In this document: positions 1 through 9,502 of the stretch, in pieces
Layout: each line of letters starts with the position of its first letter
How positions within the stretch are numbered: position 1 is the first letter of the stretch
Assembly (NCBI GenBank): GCA_900550565.1
Contig: URSG01000001.1
Span: forward strand, 20,808 to 84,807
Source of the DNA: an uncultured Rickettsiales bacterium
Lineage (GTDB): Bacteria > Pseudomonadota > Alphaproteobacteria > Rs-D84
DNA length: 64,000 bases
Reading direction: 5' to 3'
Notes under the pieces: model-generated
Seen by the model: only the letters and a program-made list of their open reading frames with translations
Databases searched by the model: none
What the model was told of the DNA's origin: nothing
Translations under genes and position numbers: made by a program

Positions 1-1
1 C

Positions 2-958
2 CTGCGTTCTGGGCGCACGCGGCTGGTTATTGGGACGCACGCGCTGTTTTCAGACGATGTAGAATACCGCGATTTGGGTTTGGTAATCGTTGACGAACAA
101 CACCGCTTTGGCGTCACCCAGCGCGAGGCCTTGCGTGCCAAGGGCGCGAATCCAGATTTGCTGGCGTTGTCGGCGACACCGATTCCACGAACGCTGTCTA
201 TGACAATATACGGCGATATGGACGTATCAATTATAAATGAAAAGCCGGCTGGTCGTCTGGCAATAAAAACAACAAAACTGCCGATTGCGCGCATTGGCGA
301 ATTGGTTGCGCGTATATCTAAACAAATTGCCAACGGGGCCAAGGTGTTTTGGGTATGTCCCCTGGTAGAAGACAGCGCGGACGCCCCGGCTGCGGCGGCA
401 ACCGCCCGATACGATGACCTGAAAAAATATTTTCCAACCGCCGGCCTGGTCCACGGCCAGATGGACAAAAAACAGCGTGATGCCGTAATGGAAAAATTTG
501 CCGACGATAATTCTGATATGTCATTGCTGGTCGCCACCACTGTCATAGAGGTCGGCATTGACGTTCCACGCGCAACAATTATGGTAATTGAAAACGCAGA
601 ACGGTTTGGATTGGCCGCCCTGCACCAGTTGCGCGGACGCGTCGGACGCGGCAATGCCCAATCGTATTGCGTGCTGTTGTTCGGGAAAACAACGGAACAC
701 GGAATGCAACGCCTGGACGTATTGTGTGCGACCGACGACGGGTTCGCAATCGCAGAACAAGATTTAATGATGCGTGGCACCGGCGAATTGGTTGGCACAC
801 GTCAAAGTGGCTGGATAAATTATCACTTTGCCGATTGGCGCGAACATCGTGATTTGTTCCGTATGGCGGCAAATGCGGCGCGTGACCAGACCACCATTGG
901 CACCTGGGCGCGTGATTTGATGTTTATATTTGACCGGGGGGCGCAAATCAGTGCGTAG
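2..958 (+). CDS. recG: RecG ATP-dependent DNA helicase, C-terminal part (cut by window edge)
   Basis: This is the C-terminal 318 residues of RecG, the branch-migrating helicase that remodels stalled replication forks and Holliday junctions. The frame is open from base 2, so the gene starts before the window. Visible superfamily 2 motifs in order are GTHAL, motif II DEQHRFG, motif III SATPIPRT, motif V TTVIEVGIDVP and motif VI QLRGRVGR. These are typical of RecG; the DEQH box and its flanks separate it from Mfd or UvrB. The stop overlaps the start of the next gene, so the two are probably co-transcribed. Confidence 0.95.
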   Translation: MRSGRTRLVIGTHALFSDDVEYRDLGLVIVDEQHRFGVTQREALRAKGANPDLLALSATPIPRTLSMTIYGDMDVSIINEKPAGRLAIKTTKLPIARIGELVARISKQIANGAKVFWVCPLVEDSADAPAAAATARYDDLKKYFPTAGLVHGQMDKKQRDAVMEKFADDNSDMSLLVATTVIEVGIDVPRATIMVIENAERFGLAALHQLRGRVGRGNAQSYCVLLFGKTTEHGMQRLDVLCATDDGFAIAEQDLMMRGTGELVGTRQSGWINYHFADWREHRDLFRMAANAARDQTTIGTWARDLMFIFDRGAQISA

Positions 959-2252
959 GCTGTTTGTATTTTTATTATGCGTATTATTGGCAACGCCTGG
1001 GCGCGCTGCGTCACTGATAAACGACACAGAAATTGAACGCTATTTGATTGAATTGGTGACCCCGATTGCCACGGCGGCTGATATTCCGGCAAAGCGTCTG
1101 CGCGTGCATATCGTGCGTGACGATGATTTTAACGCGTTTGTAATGGGCGGTGACGACGTGTATATTTACACAGGTCTGTTGATGCAAATAAAGAATCCTG
1201 ACGCATTACAGGCGGTTGTGGCGCACGAATTGGGGCATACGATTGGTGGCCACATGGCGCAAATGTCATCACGTATGACCGCCGAAATGCATCGTGCGAT
1301 GTTGATTCAGGCACTTGGCATAGGGCTGATGGTGGCCGGTGGCAATCCCAGCCTGGGCGCAGGTGTTGTGGCCGGGTCCAGTGGCATCGCCAGCCAGTCT
1401 ATGATGGCGTTTTCCCGTGACGAAGAACGCATTGCCGATAACCTGGGGCTGGATTTGATGGTGCGCGCCGGGCAAAACCCAAACGGATTTATCACTGTGT
1501 TTGAACAAATGCAGGAACAGACCGGCGTAATGGAATCACGTATAAACCCAACGCGCGTCAATCACCCCCTGACAACAGAACGGTTAAAAAACGTTCGTGA
1601 CCGCATTGCAAAAATGAACTATACCGCCCCACCCAAGAACGCCACGCGCGACGCAAAATTTGAACTGGTGCGTGCGAAACTGATTGGATACCTGGACACG
1701 CCGACGCGCGTAAATGAACTGTATCCCACGCGCGACAAACGCGACGCGGCGGTTTATGCGCGCGCAATCGCCGCGATGCAGACAGGCGACCTGGCGGCGG
1801 CAAAAAGCGAAACACAACGATTGATTTCGCGCGACGGTTCAAATCCGTATTTCTATGAATTATTGGGCGATATTCAATATCAATTTGGCCACTATGACGA
1901 CAGTGTTATCGCGTATGAAAAATCATTAAAATTGGCTGGCAACGCGCCCCAGATTCAAACTGCATTGGCACTGGTGCTGACCGAACGGAACAAGCTGGGC
2001 GACCGCACGCGCGCCATTGAATTGTGCAAACGTGCGATATTGACCGAATCCGCGCCACTGACGTATTGGGTGTTGGCGCGCGCCTATGGCGACGATGATT
2101 CTGGGCGTGCGGCGTGGGCAACCGCCGAATATTACAATATGATTGGCGACAAAAAGAACGCACGTAAATACGCAAAAATCGCGCAAAAGAAATTAAAATC
2201 AGATGACGCCGAATACATAAAATCCGGTGACATTTTAAGCAGCACAAAATAA
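951..2252 (+). CDS. Periplasmic M48-family zinc metalloprotease with TPR tail (BepA/YfgC-like)
   Basis: Predicted secreted zinc protease that would act on outer-membrane protein assembly intermediates in the periplasm, by analogy with BepA. A signal peptide (RRLFVFLLCVLLATPGRAAS) opens the protein. The zinc site is HELGH near residue 90, followed by a DEERIAD helix carrying the expected third ligand. The last ~170 residues look like TPR helices (for example AAVYARAIAAMQTGDLAAAK and YFYELLGDIQYQFGHYD), as in BepA. The GTG at 951 sits just after a GGGGGG run and before the signal peptide; a TTG at 930 in frame would add seven residues. It overlaps the recG stop. The exact ortholog name is not certain. 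Confidence 0.88.
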   Translation: MRRLFVFLLCVLLATPGRAASLINDTEIERYLIELVTPIATAADIPAKRLRVHIVRDDDFNAFVMGGDDVYIYTGLLMQIKNPDALQAVVAHELGHTIGGHMAQMSSRMTAEMHRAMLIQALGIGLMVAGGNPSLGAGVVAGSSGIASQSMMAFSRDEERIADNLGLDLMVRAGQNPNGFITVFEQMQEQTGVMESRINPTRVNHPLTTERLKNVRDRIAKMNYTAPPKNATRDAKFELVRAKLIGYLDTPTRVNELYPTRDKRDAAVYARAIAAMQTGDLAAAKSETQRLISRDGSNPYFYELLGDIQYQFGHYDDSVIAYEKSLKLAGNAPQIQTALALVLTERNKLGDRTRAIELCKRAILTESAPLTYWVLARAYGDDDSGRAAWATAEYYNMIGDKKNARKYAKIAQKKLKSDDAEYIKSGDILSSTK

Positions 2253-2254
2253 AA

Positions 2255-2282
2255 ATACCGACCTTTCGGTCGGTATTTTTAT
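2255..2282. terminator. Rho-independent terminator, bidirectional
   Basis: Perfect stem AATACCGACC / GGTCGGTATT with a short loop, flanked by A and T runs on both sides. It ends the protease gene on the plus strand and the two tRNA genes on the minus strand. Confidence 0.85.
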
Positions 2283-2284
2283 AA

Positions 2285-2362
2285 TGGGGCGGATAACCGG
2301 ATTCGAACCGGCGACACCTGGTACCACAAACCAGTGCTCTAACCAACTGAGCTACATCCGCC
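2285..2362 (-). tRNA. tRNA-His (GTG)
   Basis: Full cloverleaf on the minus strand. The anticodon loop TTGTGGT gives GTG. The T arm reads GGTTCGAATCC and CCA is encoded. The extra 5' G (G-1) faces C73, the identity feature of tRNA-His, which supports the assignment. Confidence 0.95.
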
Positions 2363-2366
2363 ATAC

Positions 2367-2442
2367 TGGTGGAGCTGATCGGACTCGAACCGACGACCCC
2401 TTGCATGCCATGCAAGTGCTCTACCAACTGAGCTACAACCCC
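2367..2442 (-). tRNA. tRNA-Ala (GGC)
   Basis: Cloverleaf on the minus strand with a 7-bp acceptor stem, anticodon loop ATGGCAT (GGC), T loop TTCGAGT and encoded ACCA end. It lies 4 bases upstream of tRNA-His in the same direction, so both are likely cut from one transcript. Confidence 0.95.
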
Positions 2443-2523
2443 ATGCGAAAGCTTATTTTATATTTCTTCTTGCCAAATGTCAAATCAATTTGCTAACCTT
2501 TTTACACAAGAAGGAGATTTAAT

Positions 2524-3084
2524 ATGGATTACCAAGCGTTAAAAGCAGAAGTTGAACAAAAAACCCAGCAAACACTGGACGTTTTGGCCGGTGAATACGC
2601 AGGTTTGCGCACTGGGCGCGCATCTGTACACTTGTTGGACGGCGTGCGTGTGCCAGTCTATGGTTCTGATATGCCATTGAACCAGGTCGCAACCGTCGCA
2701 ACCCCAGACAATCAGACACTGAGTGTCACCGTATGGGACATCAATAATGCAGGCGCAGTTGAAAAAGCGATACGCGATTCGGGATTGGGACTGAATCCAA
2801 ACACAGCCGGCGGTGTTATTCGTCTGAACCTGCCACCACTTACCGAAGAACGCCGTCGCGAACTGACCAAGGTTGCCGGCAAATACGCCGAAGAAGCCAA
2901 GATTTCTATGCGTAATATTCGCCAAGACGCGATGGGCAAAATCAAACGCGCCGTCACCGACAAAGAAATTTCCGAAGATGACCAACATAAATTTGAAGAC
3001 GATTTACAAAAGGTCTTTGATATGCGCGCCGGCCAGGTTGACGCGTTGGCTAAACAAAAAGAAACGGATATTATGTCGGTCTGA
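2524..3084 (+). CDS. frr: Ribosome recycling factor
   Basis: Splits the post-termination ribosome together with EF-G. The 186 residues match the usual 185-residue length. Recognisable RRF features are the N-terminal helix with LRTGRAS, NQVATVATPDNQTLSV in the central domain, and the C-terminal helix with RRELTKVAGKYAEEAK and MRNIRQDAM. An AAGGAGAT ribosome-binding site precedes the ATG. It opens the envelope operon uppS-cdsA-rseP-bamA, the standard alphaproteobacterial order. Confidence 0.98.
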   Translation: MDYQALKAEVEQKTQQTLDVLAGEYAGLRTGRASVHLLDGVRVPVYGSDMPLNQVATVATPDNQTLSVTVWDINNAGAVEKAIRDSGLGLNPNTAGGVIRLNLPPLTEERRRELTKVAGKYAEEAKISMRNIRQDAMGKIKRAVTDKEISEDDQHKFEDDLQKVFDMRAGQVDALAKQKETDIMSV

Positions 3085-3161
3085 TAACGATTGGTGGGGA
3101 CGCATCACAAAGAAATAAAAAGCAAAAATTATTAAAACAACAAAAAAATATCGGATAAAAA

Positions 3162-3917
3162 ATGTTTAAATTCCTGAAAAAGAAAACCGCACCAGTCACA
3201 GAAACCGCAAAAATCCCCCAGCATATCGCATTTATTTGCGACGGCAATCGTCGTTGGGCCGAGGCACGCGGCCTGCCCCCGTTGATGGGACACAAGGCTG
3301 GGATTTCAAATTTTGAAAACCTGGTTGATTGGTATATTGCGCGTGGCGTATCAACAATTACGTTCTTTTTGTTTTCAACCGAAAACTGGAACAGAACCCA
3401 GGAAGAAGTGGATTTCTTGATGGATTTGTTCTATACAGAACTGCACAACAATATGAAACACGCCCTGGAAAAGAATTTGCGCTATCGCGTAATTGGGTCG
3501 CGTGAACGCCTGCCGAAACGTTTGGCAAATATGTGCGACAAACTGGAACAATCATCTGCGGAAAACACTGGTGGCACGGTTGTGTTTGCATTGAACTATG
3601 GCGGCCAAGATGAAATTGTCACGGCGGTCAATGCGGCGATTGAAAATGGCGCGCCGGTCACACGTGAAACATTTGAAACATTTCTGGACACAGGCGAATT
3701 ATTGCCTATTGACCTGATGGTTCGCACCAGCAATGAATTCAGAATTTCTAATTTCTTGCTGTGGAAATTGGCGTATGCAGAATTGATGTTTGTGCCTGAA
3801 CACTGGCCCGATTTGGTCAAGAGTGAAAAAATGTGGCAACAGACGTTGGACGAATACGCACGCCGCAATCGTAGATTTGGTGGCGGTAAAAAGGCAAACT
3901 ATTCTGGCAAAAAATAA
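3162..3917 (+). CDS. uppS: Isoprenyl (undecaprenyl) diphosphate synthase
   Basis: Cis-prenyltransferase that makes undecaprenyl diphosphate, the lipid carrier for peptidoglycan and O-antigen. The catalytic Asp lies in HIAFICDGNRRWA near residue 27. Other family blocks are GHKAG, FSTENWNR and the C-terminal DLMVRTSNEFRISNFLLW; the last usually reads RTSGE, so Gly is replaced by Asn here. Length 251 is normal. It lies 77 bases after frr and 15 bases before cdsA. Confidence 0.97.
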   Translation: MFKFLKKKTAPVTETAKIPQHIAFICDGNRRWAEARGLPPLMGHKAGISNFENLVDWYIARGVSTITFFLFSTENWNRTQEEVDFLMDLFYTELHNNMKHALEKNLRYRVIGSRERLPKRLANMCDKLEQSSAENTGGTVVFALNYGGQDEIVTAVNAAIENGAPVTRETFETFLDTGELLPIDLMVRTSNEFRISNFLLWKLAYAELMFVPEHWPDLVKSEKMWQQTLDEYARRNRRFGGGKKANYSGKK

Positions 3918-3932
3918 ACAGGGACGATAATT

Positions 3933-4583
3933 ATGTCAAACACATCACAACGGATTATCATTGGTGGCATAATGGCATTGATTGCTGGGGCCGCTGCATT
4001 GGGCGAATATTTCGGATTTCACGCGGTTCGTTATCTGGCAATATTTGTCGTGTTGGGTATGATTGCAGAATTGATTTTGGCGATAATTCGCACGCCACAC
4101 AATCAACTGTTGCAAAACAAGACCTGGCTGGTCGGCGCTGGTTTTCTGGTGTGGCTGCTTGTCGTATTGGCGGCGGCAAATTCGGTCGGCGCGCGCCCGT
4201 GGATTATGTTGCTGTTATTACTGATTATCAGTGGCGCAGACATTGGTGCGTGGTTCTTTGGCCGGTTGCTGGGGGGCGACAAAATGTGGGAACGCCTGTC
4301 CGAGCATAAAACCTGGTCTGGGCAAATCGCCGGTATTTTGTGCGGAACATTTATGTCTGTTATGTATGGTCTGTTGGGGACAGATATGTTTATGCCGCAA
4401 CTGATGTGGATTGGTATCAGTGTCGCGTTATTGAGTCAATATGGTGACCTGACTGCCAGTTGGGTAAAACGCCGTCTGGGAATCAAGGATTTTGGTCGTA
4501 TATTACCCGGACACGGCGGTATGCTGGACCGGTTTGACGGTTGGATTTACGCACTGGTTTTGGTGTGGCTGGTTATGATGTAG
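3933..4583 (+). CDS. cdsA: Phosphatidate cytidylyltransferase (CDP-diglyceride synthase)
   Basis: Inner-membrane enzyme that makes CDP-diacylglycerol from phosphatidate and CTP. Several hydrophobic segments are visible. The C-terminal family signature is present: SQYGDLTASWVKRRLGIKDF then LPGHGGMLDRFDG, holding the metal-binding Asp residues. At 216 residues it is shorter than the usual ~270, mainly at the N-terminus. It follows uppS by 15 bases. The dxr gene that often sits between cdsA and rseP is absent here. Confidence 0.93.
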   Translation: MSNTSQRIIIGGIMALIAGAAALGEYFGFHAVRYLAIFVVLGMIAELILAIIRTPHNQLLQNKTWLVGAGFLVWLLVVLAAANSVGARPWIMLLLLLIISGADIGAWFFGRLLGGDKMWERLSEHKTWSGQIAGILCGTFMSVMYGLLGTDMFMPQLMWIGISVALLSQYGDLTASWVKRRLGIKDFGRILPGHGGMLDRFDGWIYALVLVWLVMM

Positions 4584-4602
4584 GGCTGTGGGGGTCTGTG
4601 AA

Positions 4603-5661
4603 ATGCATATTATTTTATCCGTCATCGCATTGCTGGTTGTTCTGGGCGCGGTGGTGTTTATTCACGAACTGGGACACTTTTTCGCGGCACGTTGGGCGGG
4701 CGTTCGTGTGGACAAATTTTCAATCGGGTTCGGCCCAGCGATTATAAAGTGGCACGACCGACACGGCACACAATGGCAAATCGCCTGTCTGCCACTGGGC
4801 GGATACGTTTCTATTTACGGCCAGGATATGATGTTCAATCGTGGTGAATACAAAAAATTAAGCGCAGAAAAAAAGCGTGGCCATTATTTATCTGCGCCTG
4901 CGTGGAAACAGTTTGTAATTATTGCCGCCGGCGTCACGATGAATTTTTTCCTGGCGTGGTTGATTTATTCTGGAATGTTTATGGCACGTCCCAAAAATGT
5001 CCAGTTGCCCGTCGTTGGCCAGGTTATCCAGGAATCTGTTGCGTTTAACGCTGGCGTTAAACCAGGCGACATAATTATGCGCATTGACGGCGAAAAAATC
5101 ACGAACTGGGGCGAATTGATTATTGCCAAAGAATTGGCGTCAAACCGCACGGCGGACGTTGTAATTTTGCGCGGTGAAAAATTGGTAAATGCTGAATTGG
5201 GGCCGGCCGCACGTTGGGGACTGATTGCCGACGGCAGCAAAACAGAACTACGCAAAAAGGGATTTTTTGGCGCGATATTATCTGGGGCGCGTGAAACGTA
5301 TTACCAGTCCAAGACGTTGTTGGTCATATTGAAACAGATTGTGACCGGCGAACGTTCGTCCAAGCAACTGGGGTCATTTATCACCATTGCCCAGGTTTCT
5401 GGCCAGGCATTAGAGACAGGAATCTTTGCCTTGTTATCTATTATCGCCTTGCTGTCGGTGAATTTGGCTGTTATAAATCTGTTGCCGATGCCGGTATTAG
5501 ATGGGGGGTATCTGATGATTTTGATTATAGAGGGTATAACCCGTCGCAAACTGGGCGGTCGCGGTATGGAAATAGCAATCATTATTGGTTGGTTTTTGAT
5601 ATTCTGTTTATTTGCGTTGACCATGTGGAATGATTTGGCACGCGTATTTGGGTTGAACTAA
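4603..5661 (+). CDS. rseP: RseP-type site-2 (intramembrane) zinc protease
   Basis: Membrane metalloprotease that cleaves anti-sigma factors and leftover signal peptides inside the membrane. HELGH lies near residue 22 in the first transmembrane segment, a PDZ domain is centred on NAGVKPGDIIMRIDG, and the second metal-site motif NLLPMPVLDGG is near the C-terminus. The ATG at 4603 follows a GGGGGT run; an upstream GTG at 4588 would add five residues. It is 2 bases from bamA, so translation is probably coupled. Confidence 0.95.
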   Translation: MHIILSVIALLVVLGAVVFIHELGHFFAARWAGVRVDKFSIGFGPAIIKWHDRHGTQWQIACLPLGGYVSIYGQDMMFNRGEYKKLSAEKKRGHYLSAPAWKQFVIIAAGVTMNFFLAWLIYSGMFMARPKNVQLPVVGQVIQESVAFNAGVKPGDIIMRIDGEKITNWGELIIAKELASNRTADVVILRGEKLVNAELGPAARWGLIADGSKTELRKKGFFGAILSGARETYYQSKTLLVILKQIVTGERSSKQLGSFITIAQVSGQALETGIFALLSIIALLSVNLAVINLLPMPVLDGGYLMILIIEGITRRKLGGRGMEIAIIIGWFLIFCLFALTMWNDLARVFGLN

Positions 5662-5663
5662 AA

Positions 5664-7934
5664 ATGAAAACGAAAAAATTTTTTATTGCAACAGTATGCG
5701 CGATTACCGCCGGCGGTGCCGATGCAGCAACCGTATCACGCATTGACGTCACAGGGGCGCGCCGTATGGACAGCGAGTCTATTCGCATTTTGTCTGATGT
5801 GAAAATCGGCGACACCGTGGGCGAGGCACGCACCAACGAAATCGCCAAGAAATTACAAGAAAGCGGATATTTTTCACGCATCAATGTTCGTATGGCTGGC
5901 GATGTGCTGAAAATTGACGTGGCCGAGGCCCCAACCGTCAATATGGTCACCGTTGAAGGAAACGACGAAATATCCACTGATGATTTAAAGAAAGAAATTC
6001 GCCTGAAAGAACGCGCCTCGTATGACGAGTCTGTTATTGGCGCAGACACCCAGCGTATGCTGACCATATACCAGCGCAAGGGTTTTTTTGGCACAAAAAT
6101 AGAACCCAAGAAAATTGAACTGGACGACAATCGCGTGAACGTCGTCTATGAAATTACCGAAGGTCACCCGACATATATCACAAAGATTGAATTTGCCGGC
6201 AACAAACGTTTTCGTTCCAGTGTATTGCGCGGTGCAATTCTGTCGCGCGAACACGCCTGGTGGCGTTTTATGACACAGTTTGACGTCTTTGACGAAGACC
6301 GCATCCAATACGACCAACAGTTGTTGCGTCAATATTATCTGCGCAATGGTTATGCCGACGTCCAGATAACGGACACAACGGGGGTATTTACACCTGACCG
6401 GCAATACTATTCTGTGAAATTCACGATTGACGAAGGGAAAAAATATAAATTCGGCAAACTGACAGTTGACAACCCGTTTGACGATGTCCCTGACAGTGAA
6501 CTGATGGACGCGATGAAAATGTCGCGTGGCGATACATATAATATTGACGAAGTGGACGAAACAATTTCTGCCCTGCGTGGGGTTGTTGCCGATCACGGTT
6601 ATGCGTTTATCAATGTTGACCCAATTCCGACAAAGAACAATGAAACCCGAACCATTGATATGGTGTTCAAAATTCAAAAGACCAATCGTGTTTATTTGAA
6701 TTCTATCAATATCTTGGGCAACGTGCGCACATTTGACACCGTTATTCAACAGTTGATTCCGATGCGCCCCGGCGACCCGTTTTCATTACAGACCATTGAA
6801 CAAGGACGCCAGAATTTGATGCGCACCCGTTATTTCAAAGACGTCCAGATGGTGCCAACCCGTGTTGCAGATGCCAATATGATGAATTTGGACATCAAGG
6901 TAGAAGAACAACCAACCGGCGAACTGTCTGGGGGATTTGGCTGGTCAAACATAAACGGATTTATGGTTGACGCCGGAATTACCGAAAATAACTTTATGGG
7001 ACGTGGTCAGACGGTGCAACTGCGCGGTTCTATTGCCCAGTACCAGAAACAGGCCCTGTTCAGTTTCACAGAACCGTATTTGTTCGGTCGTGCGTTATCA
7101 GGCGGATTTGACGTATCATACACAATGTATAACTATTCATCATTGGGTGGTTTCGGATACGACCGTGATTCATTGACACTGGCGACGCGTATGGGTTGGC
7201 GTTTAACCGACCATTGGACCCAGACGGTGCGTCTGTCTGCGTCATTTGACCAAAACTATGACCTGCAAATGGGCAGCAAGTGGCGCAACTCTGACCTGTA
7301 CACGTTGGGGACATATTTGAAATATTATAATCTGGATACCAATTTCCAACAGAACACGCACACCGGTGTTGTGGCAAACCTGGGGTTGGCATATACCGGA
7401 TTTGGTGGCACAGAAACATTTATGCGATACAGTGCGGACATAACCGGTATGATAAAGTTCTTGGACGACCGGTGGCAATTACGTTCATCACTGGATTTTG
7501 GTTATATCCAGCCATTGGACGACGATTACGTGTCCCGTGTTTATCGTTATTTCTTGGGTGGTGAATCACTGCGTGGGTTTGACATTGCCGGCATCGGCAG
7601 CCGCAACTGGTATTACCAGTCATACTCGCTGGGCGGTATGTGGAAAATCAACGGTTCAACCCAAATGAATTTCCCGATATTTATCCCAGATGAATACCAG
7701 GTCAAGGGATTTGTATTTGCCGACTATGGTATTCTGGGCAAACCGCCACGTGATGAATACACGTATCTGGGGCGTGACAACTTTATTGACAGCGACCTGC
7801 GCACATCGGTTGGTTTTGGTATTTATTGGAATACGCCGATGGGCCCGATGAATTTCAGTTGGGGCTGGCCGTTAAAGTTGAACAAGTATGACCAAGAACA
7901 ACGTTTCTTGCTGTCATTTGAAACCCAGTTCTGA
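5664..7934 (+). CDS. bamA: Outer-membrane protein assembly factor BamA
   Basis: Central pore of the BAM complex that inserts beta-barrel proteins into the outer membrane. A signal peptide ending near GGADA comes first, then about 325 residues of POTRA repeats (ISRIDVTGARR-like start, later VTVEGNDEIS, ITKIEFAGNKRF, NSINILGNVRT), then a C-terminal barrel from about residue 370. The chain ends in FLLSFETQF with a terminal aromatic residue, the normal BAM recognition signal. The lid-loop region contains RGFDIAGIG, matching the conserved VRGF/RGF motif. Last gene of its operon. Confidence 0.97.
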   Translation: MKTKKFFIATVCAITAGGADAATVSRIDVTGARRMDSESIRILSDVKIGDTVGEARTNEIAKKLQESGYFSRINVRMAGDVLKIDVAEAPTVNMVTVEGNDEISTDDLKKEIRLKERASYDESVIGADTQRMLTIYQRKGFFGTKIEPKKIELDDNRVNVVYEITEGHPTYITKIEFAGNKRFRSSVLRGAILSREHAWWRFMTQFDVFDEDRIQYDQQLLRQYYLRNGYADVQITDTTGVFTPDRQYYSVKFTIDEGKKYKFGKLTVDNPFDDVPDSELMDAMKMSRGDTYNIDEVDETISALRGVVADHGYAFINVDPIPTKNNETRTIDMVFKIQKTNRVYLNSINILGNVRTFDTVIQQLIPMRPGDPFSLQTIEQGRQNLMRTRYFKDVQMVPTRVADANMMNLDIKVEEQPTGELSGGFGWSNINGFMVDAGITENNFMGRGQTVQLRGSIAQYQKQALFSFTEPYLFGRALSGGFDVSYTMYNYSSLGGFGYDRDSLTLATRMGWRLTDHWTQTVRLSASFDQNYDLQMGSKWRNSDLYTLGTYLKYYNLDTNFQQNTHTGVVANLGLAYTGFGGTETFMRYSADITGMIKFLDDRWQLRSSLDFGYIQPLDDDYVSRVYRYFLGGESLRGFDIAGIGSRNWYYQSYSLGGMWKINGSTQMNFPIFIPDEYQVKGFVFADYGILGKPPRDEYTYLGRDNFIDSDLRTSVGFGIYWNTPMGPMNFSWGWPLKLNKYDQEQRFLLSFETQF

Positions 7935-7937
7935 TAA

Positions 7938-7964
7938 AAATGCCCCGTCGGGGCATTTTTATTT
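7938..7964 (+). terminator. Rho-independent terminator of the bamA operon
   Basis: Stem AAATGCCCC / GGGGCATTT with loop GTC, followed by T-rich sequence. It directly follows the bamA stop. Confidence 0.85.
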
Positions 7965-8051
7965 TCATTTTGTATAGTATATCAATTTGGTTATTTGTGG
8001 AATCACAGAATCAGGAAAGAAACGCGATAATCCGGCCGTGGGAAACGCGCC

Positions 8052-8843
8052 CTAGAACGCATACGGTTTGGCCTGGAAATAATCACGTGCCTGTTTTACA
8101 TTTTTTGCCGCGTCTGCTGCATTGCGGCCGTTATCCACCAAATCCAGCGACCCATAATACGCCGTCATCATCGGGTCATAGGCATTTGTGCTGGAAATCC
8201 ATTTATCTGTGCCAGAATTTGGCGCACCATACTTGTCCAAGACATTTTGCCAGAACACCAATATTTTCTTTTGACGCTGGTTTTCAAATTTTTCGGCTGC
8301 GCCCTCTAACTCGTTCACGTCATTATTATACACAACGCGCCACACGACATTATCGGTTGCATTGCTGGTAAAATACACGGTTATCGTTTCGCCGGTATTT
8401 TCACGCACCAGGTGCAATTCAGACGCATACATCAGTCCACGATTGCGCGCCAGACTGTTGATACACTTGGTCAATTCGGCCGGGACAACAGTGCCATTTT
8501 GACGACACTCGTAATCCAAATTGTATTTCCAATCCTGGGCGATTGAATAGATTATGCTGTTTTCTTTGCGTGGCGCATACAGGCCACGTGTCTTGAAAAA
8601 CAATGTCTGGACGTCATCAAACGACATTCCCAACATAATACCCGCAATGTCAAACCCAGATACCGCGGCCGACGACGCGCCAACATTCAGCGCAACAGAC
8701 GATAAATTGATGTCATCGGTCCCTGCGTCTGTGACAATAAAGTTTTCAAAATCCATTGGGTCCACATCGCCGTTTGCGTCAACCGCAAACGCCATCGCTG
8801 GCGCAACACACAAAATCATAAAGAAAGCAAATATACGTTTCAT
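8052..8843 (-). CDS. Secreted protein of unknown function in a VirB8-like cluster
   Basis: 263 residues with a clear signal peptide (KRIFAFFMILCVAPAMAFA). No domain recognised. The mature part starts acidic (DANGDVDPMDFENF), then has an LGMSFDDVQTLFFKTRG segment and two cysteines around ECRQNG and LTKCINS that could form a disulfide. It is the last gene of a minus-strand run that starts with a small lipoprotein and two VirB8-like proteins, so a periplasmic role in the same secretion apparatus is an inference from position. It is not VirB9-like in any way I can see. Confidence 0.7.
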   Translation of the reverse strand: MKRIFAFFMILCVAPAMAFAVDANGDVDPMDFENFIVTDAGTDDINLSSVALNVGASSAAVSGFDIAGIMLGMSFDDVQTLFFKTRGLYAPRKENSIIYSIAQDWKYNLDYECRQNGTVVPAELTKCINSLARNRGLMYASELHLVRENTGETITVYFTSNATDNVVWRVVYNNDVNELEGAAEKFENQRQKKILVFWQNVLDKYGAPNSGTDKWISSTNAYDPMMTAYYGSLDLVDNGRNAADAAKNVKQARDYFQAKPYAF

Positions 8844-8860
8844 AAATTACCCCAATGCGA

Positions 8861-9502
8861 TTATTTTAACACAACCTCTTCTACGCGAAATTTGAACAGT
8901 CCTGCGGGGTCAGCGCCACCCGACAAACGACGACGCACCCCATATTTTATCACAGATTCACGAATCCCAGGTTCATACGAAACCCTTAGGAACATTGTTC
9001 CCTTGGTCACAACCGGCCCAGTTGCCAGATTATTTGGTGTTTGCCACGTCCGCAATTCATAATCTGCACGCCAATAGTCGCCGTTGCCAGGGCGCGTAAT
9101 ATCACCAACAACGTTCACCGTGCGCATCATACCCTTGGTCGCCATATTTTGAATTTCTGGCGCAATGCTAGATTTCCAATAACTAAATACATTTTTAGAC
9201 GATGTGTTGGCCAGCATACCGTTTGCCGCACTGTGCGTCTGGACATATTCGCCGTCGGGCAAAACACTGAAATATTCAGAAACATAATGCGAAATCAGCA
9301 TATTTATCATACGCGTGTCGCCCAATTCAGACGCCGTTTCTAATTCGCCCGGCCGGTCAGTTGACAGATTGTTCGGCCGAAAGAAATATGTATCAACCTC
9401 GCGACGTTCCCCGGCATCATATATTGCCCCAGTCAAAAATATTGCGCCAAATACCAGCACAAGTAATAATACCCCGGTAAAAAACATCAATATCTTTTTC
9501 AT
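8861..9502 (-). CDS. VirB8-like inner-membrane protein (second copy)
   Basis: 213 residues: a short cytoplasmic start, one transmembrane segment (ILMFFTGVLLLVLVFGAIFL), then a ~180-residue periplasmic domain. The layout, length and neighbours match the VirB8/TrbF bitopic proteins of type IV secretion, with the typical WRADYELRTW block near residue 150 and a C-terminal FLRVSYEPG strand. Sequence identity to VirB8 is not obvious, so the call rests mainly on topology and on the adjacent gene of the same design. The ATG overlaps the upstream stop by one base, which implies coupling. Paired VirB8 proteins are known from the Rickettsiales rvh system. Confidence 0.5.
   Translation of the reverse strand: MKKILMFFTGVLLLVLVFGAIFLTGAIYDAGERREVDTYFFRPNNLSTDRPGELETASELGDTRMINMLISHYVSEYFSVLPDGEYVQTHSAANGMLANTSSKNVFSYWKSSIAPEIQNMATKGMMRTVNVVGDITRPGNGDYWRADYELRTWQTPNNLATGPVVTKGTMFLRVSYEPGIRESVIKYGVRRRLSGGADPAGLFKFRVEEVVLK

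Noticed and set aside
5985..6749. Long minus-strand ORF inside bamA
   Set aside because: Shadow of an unambiguous bamA.
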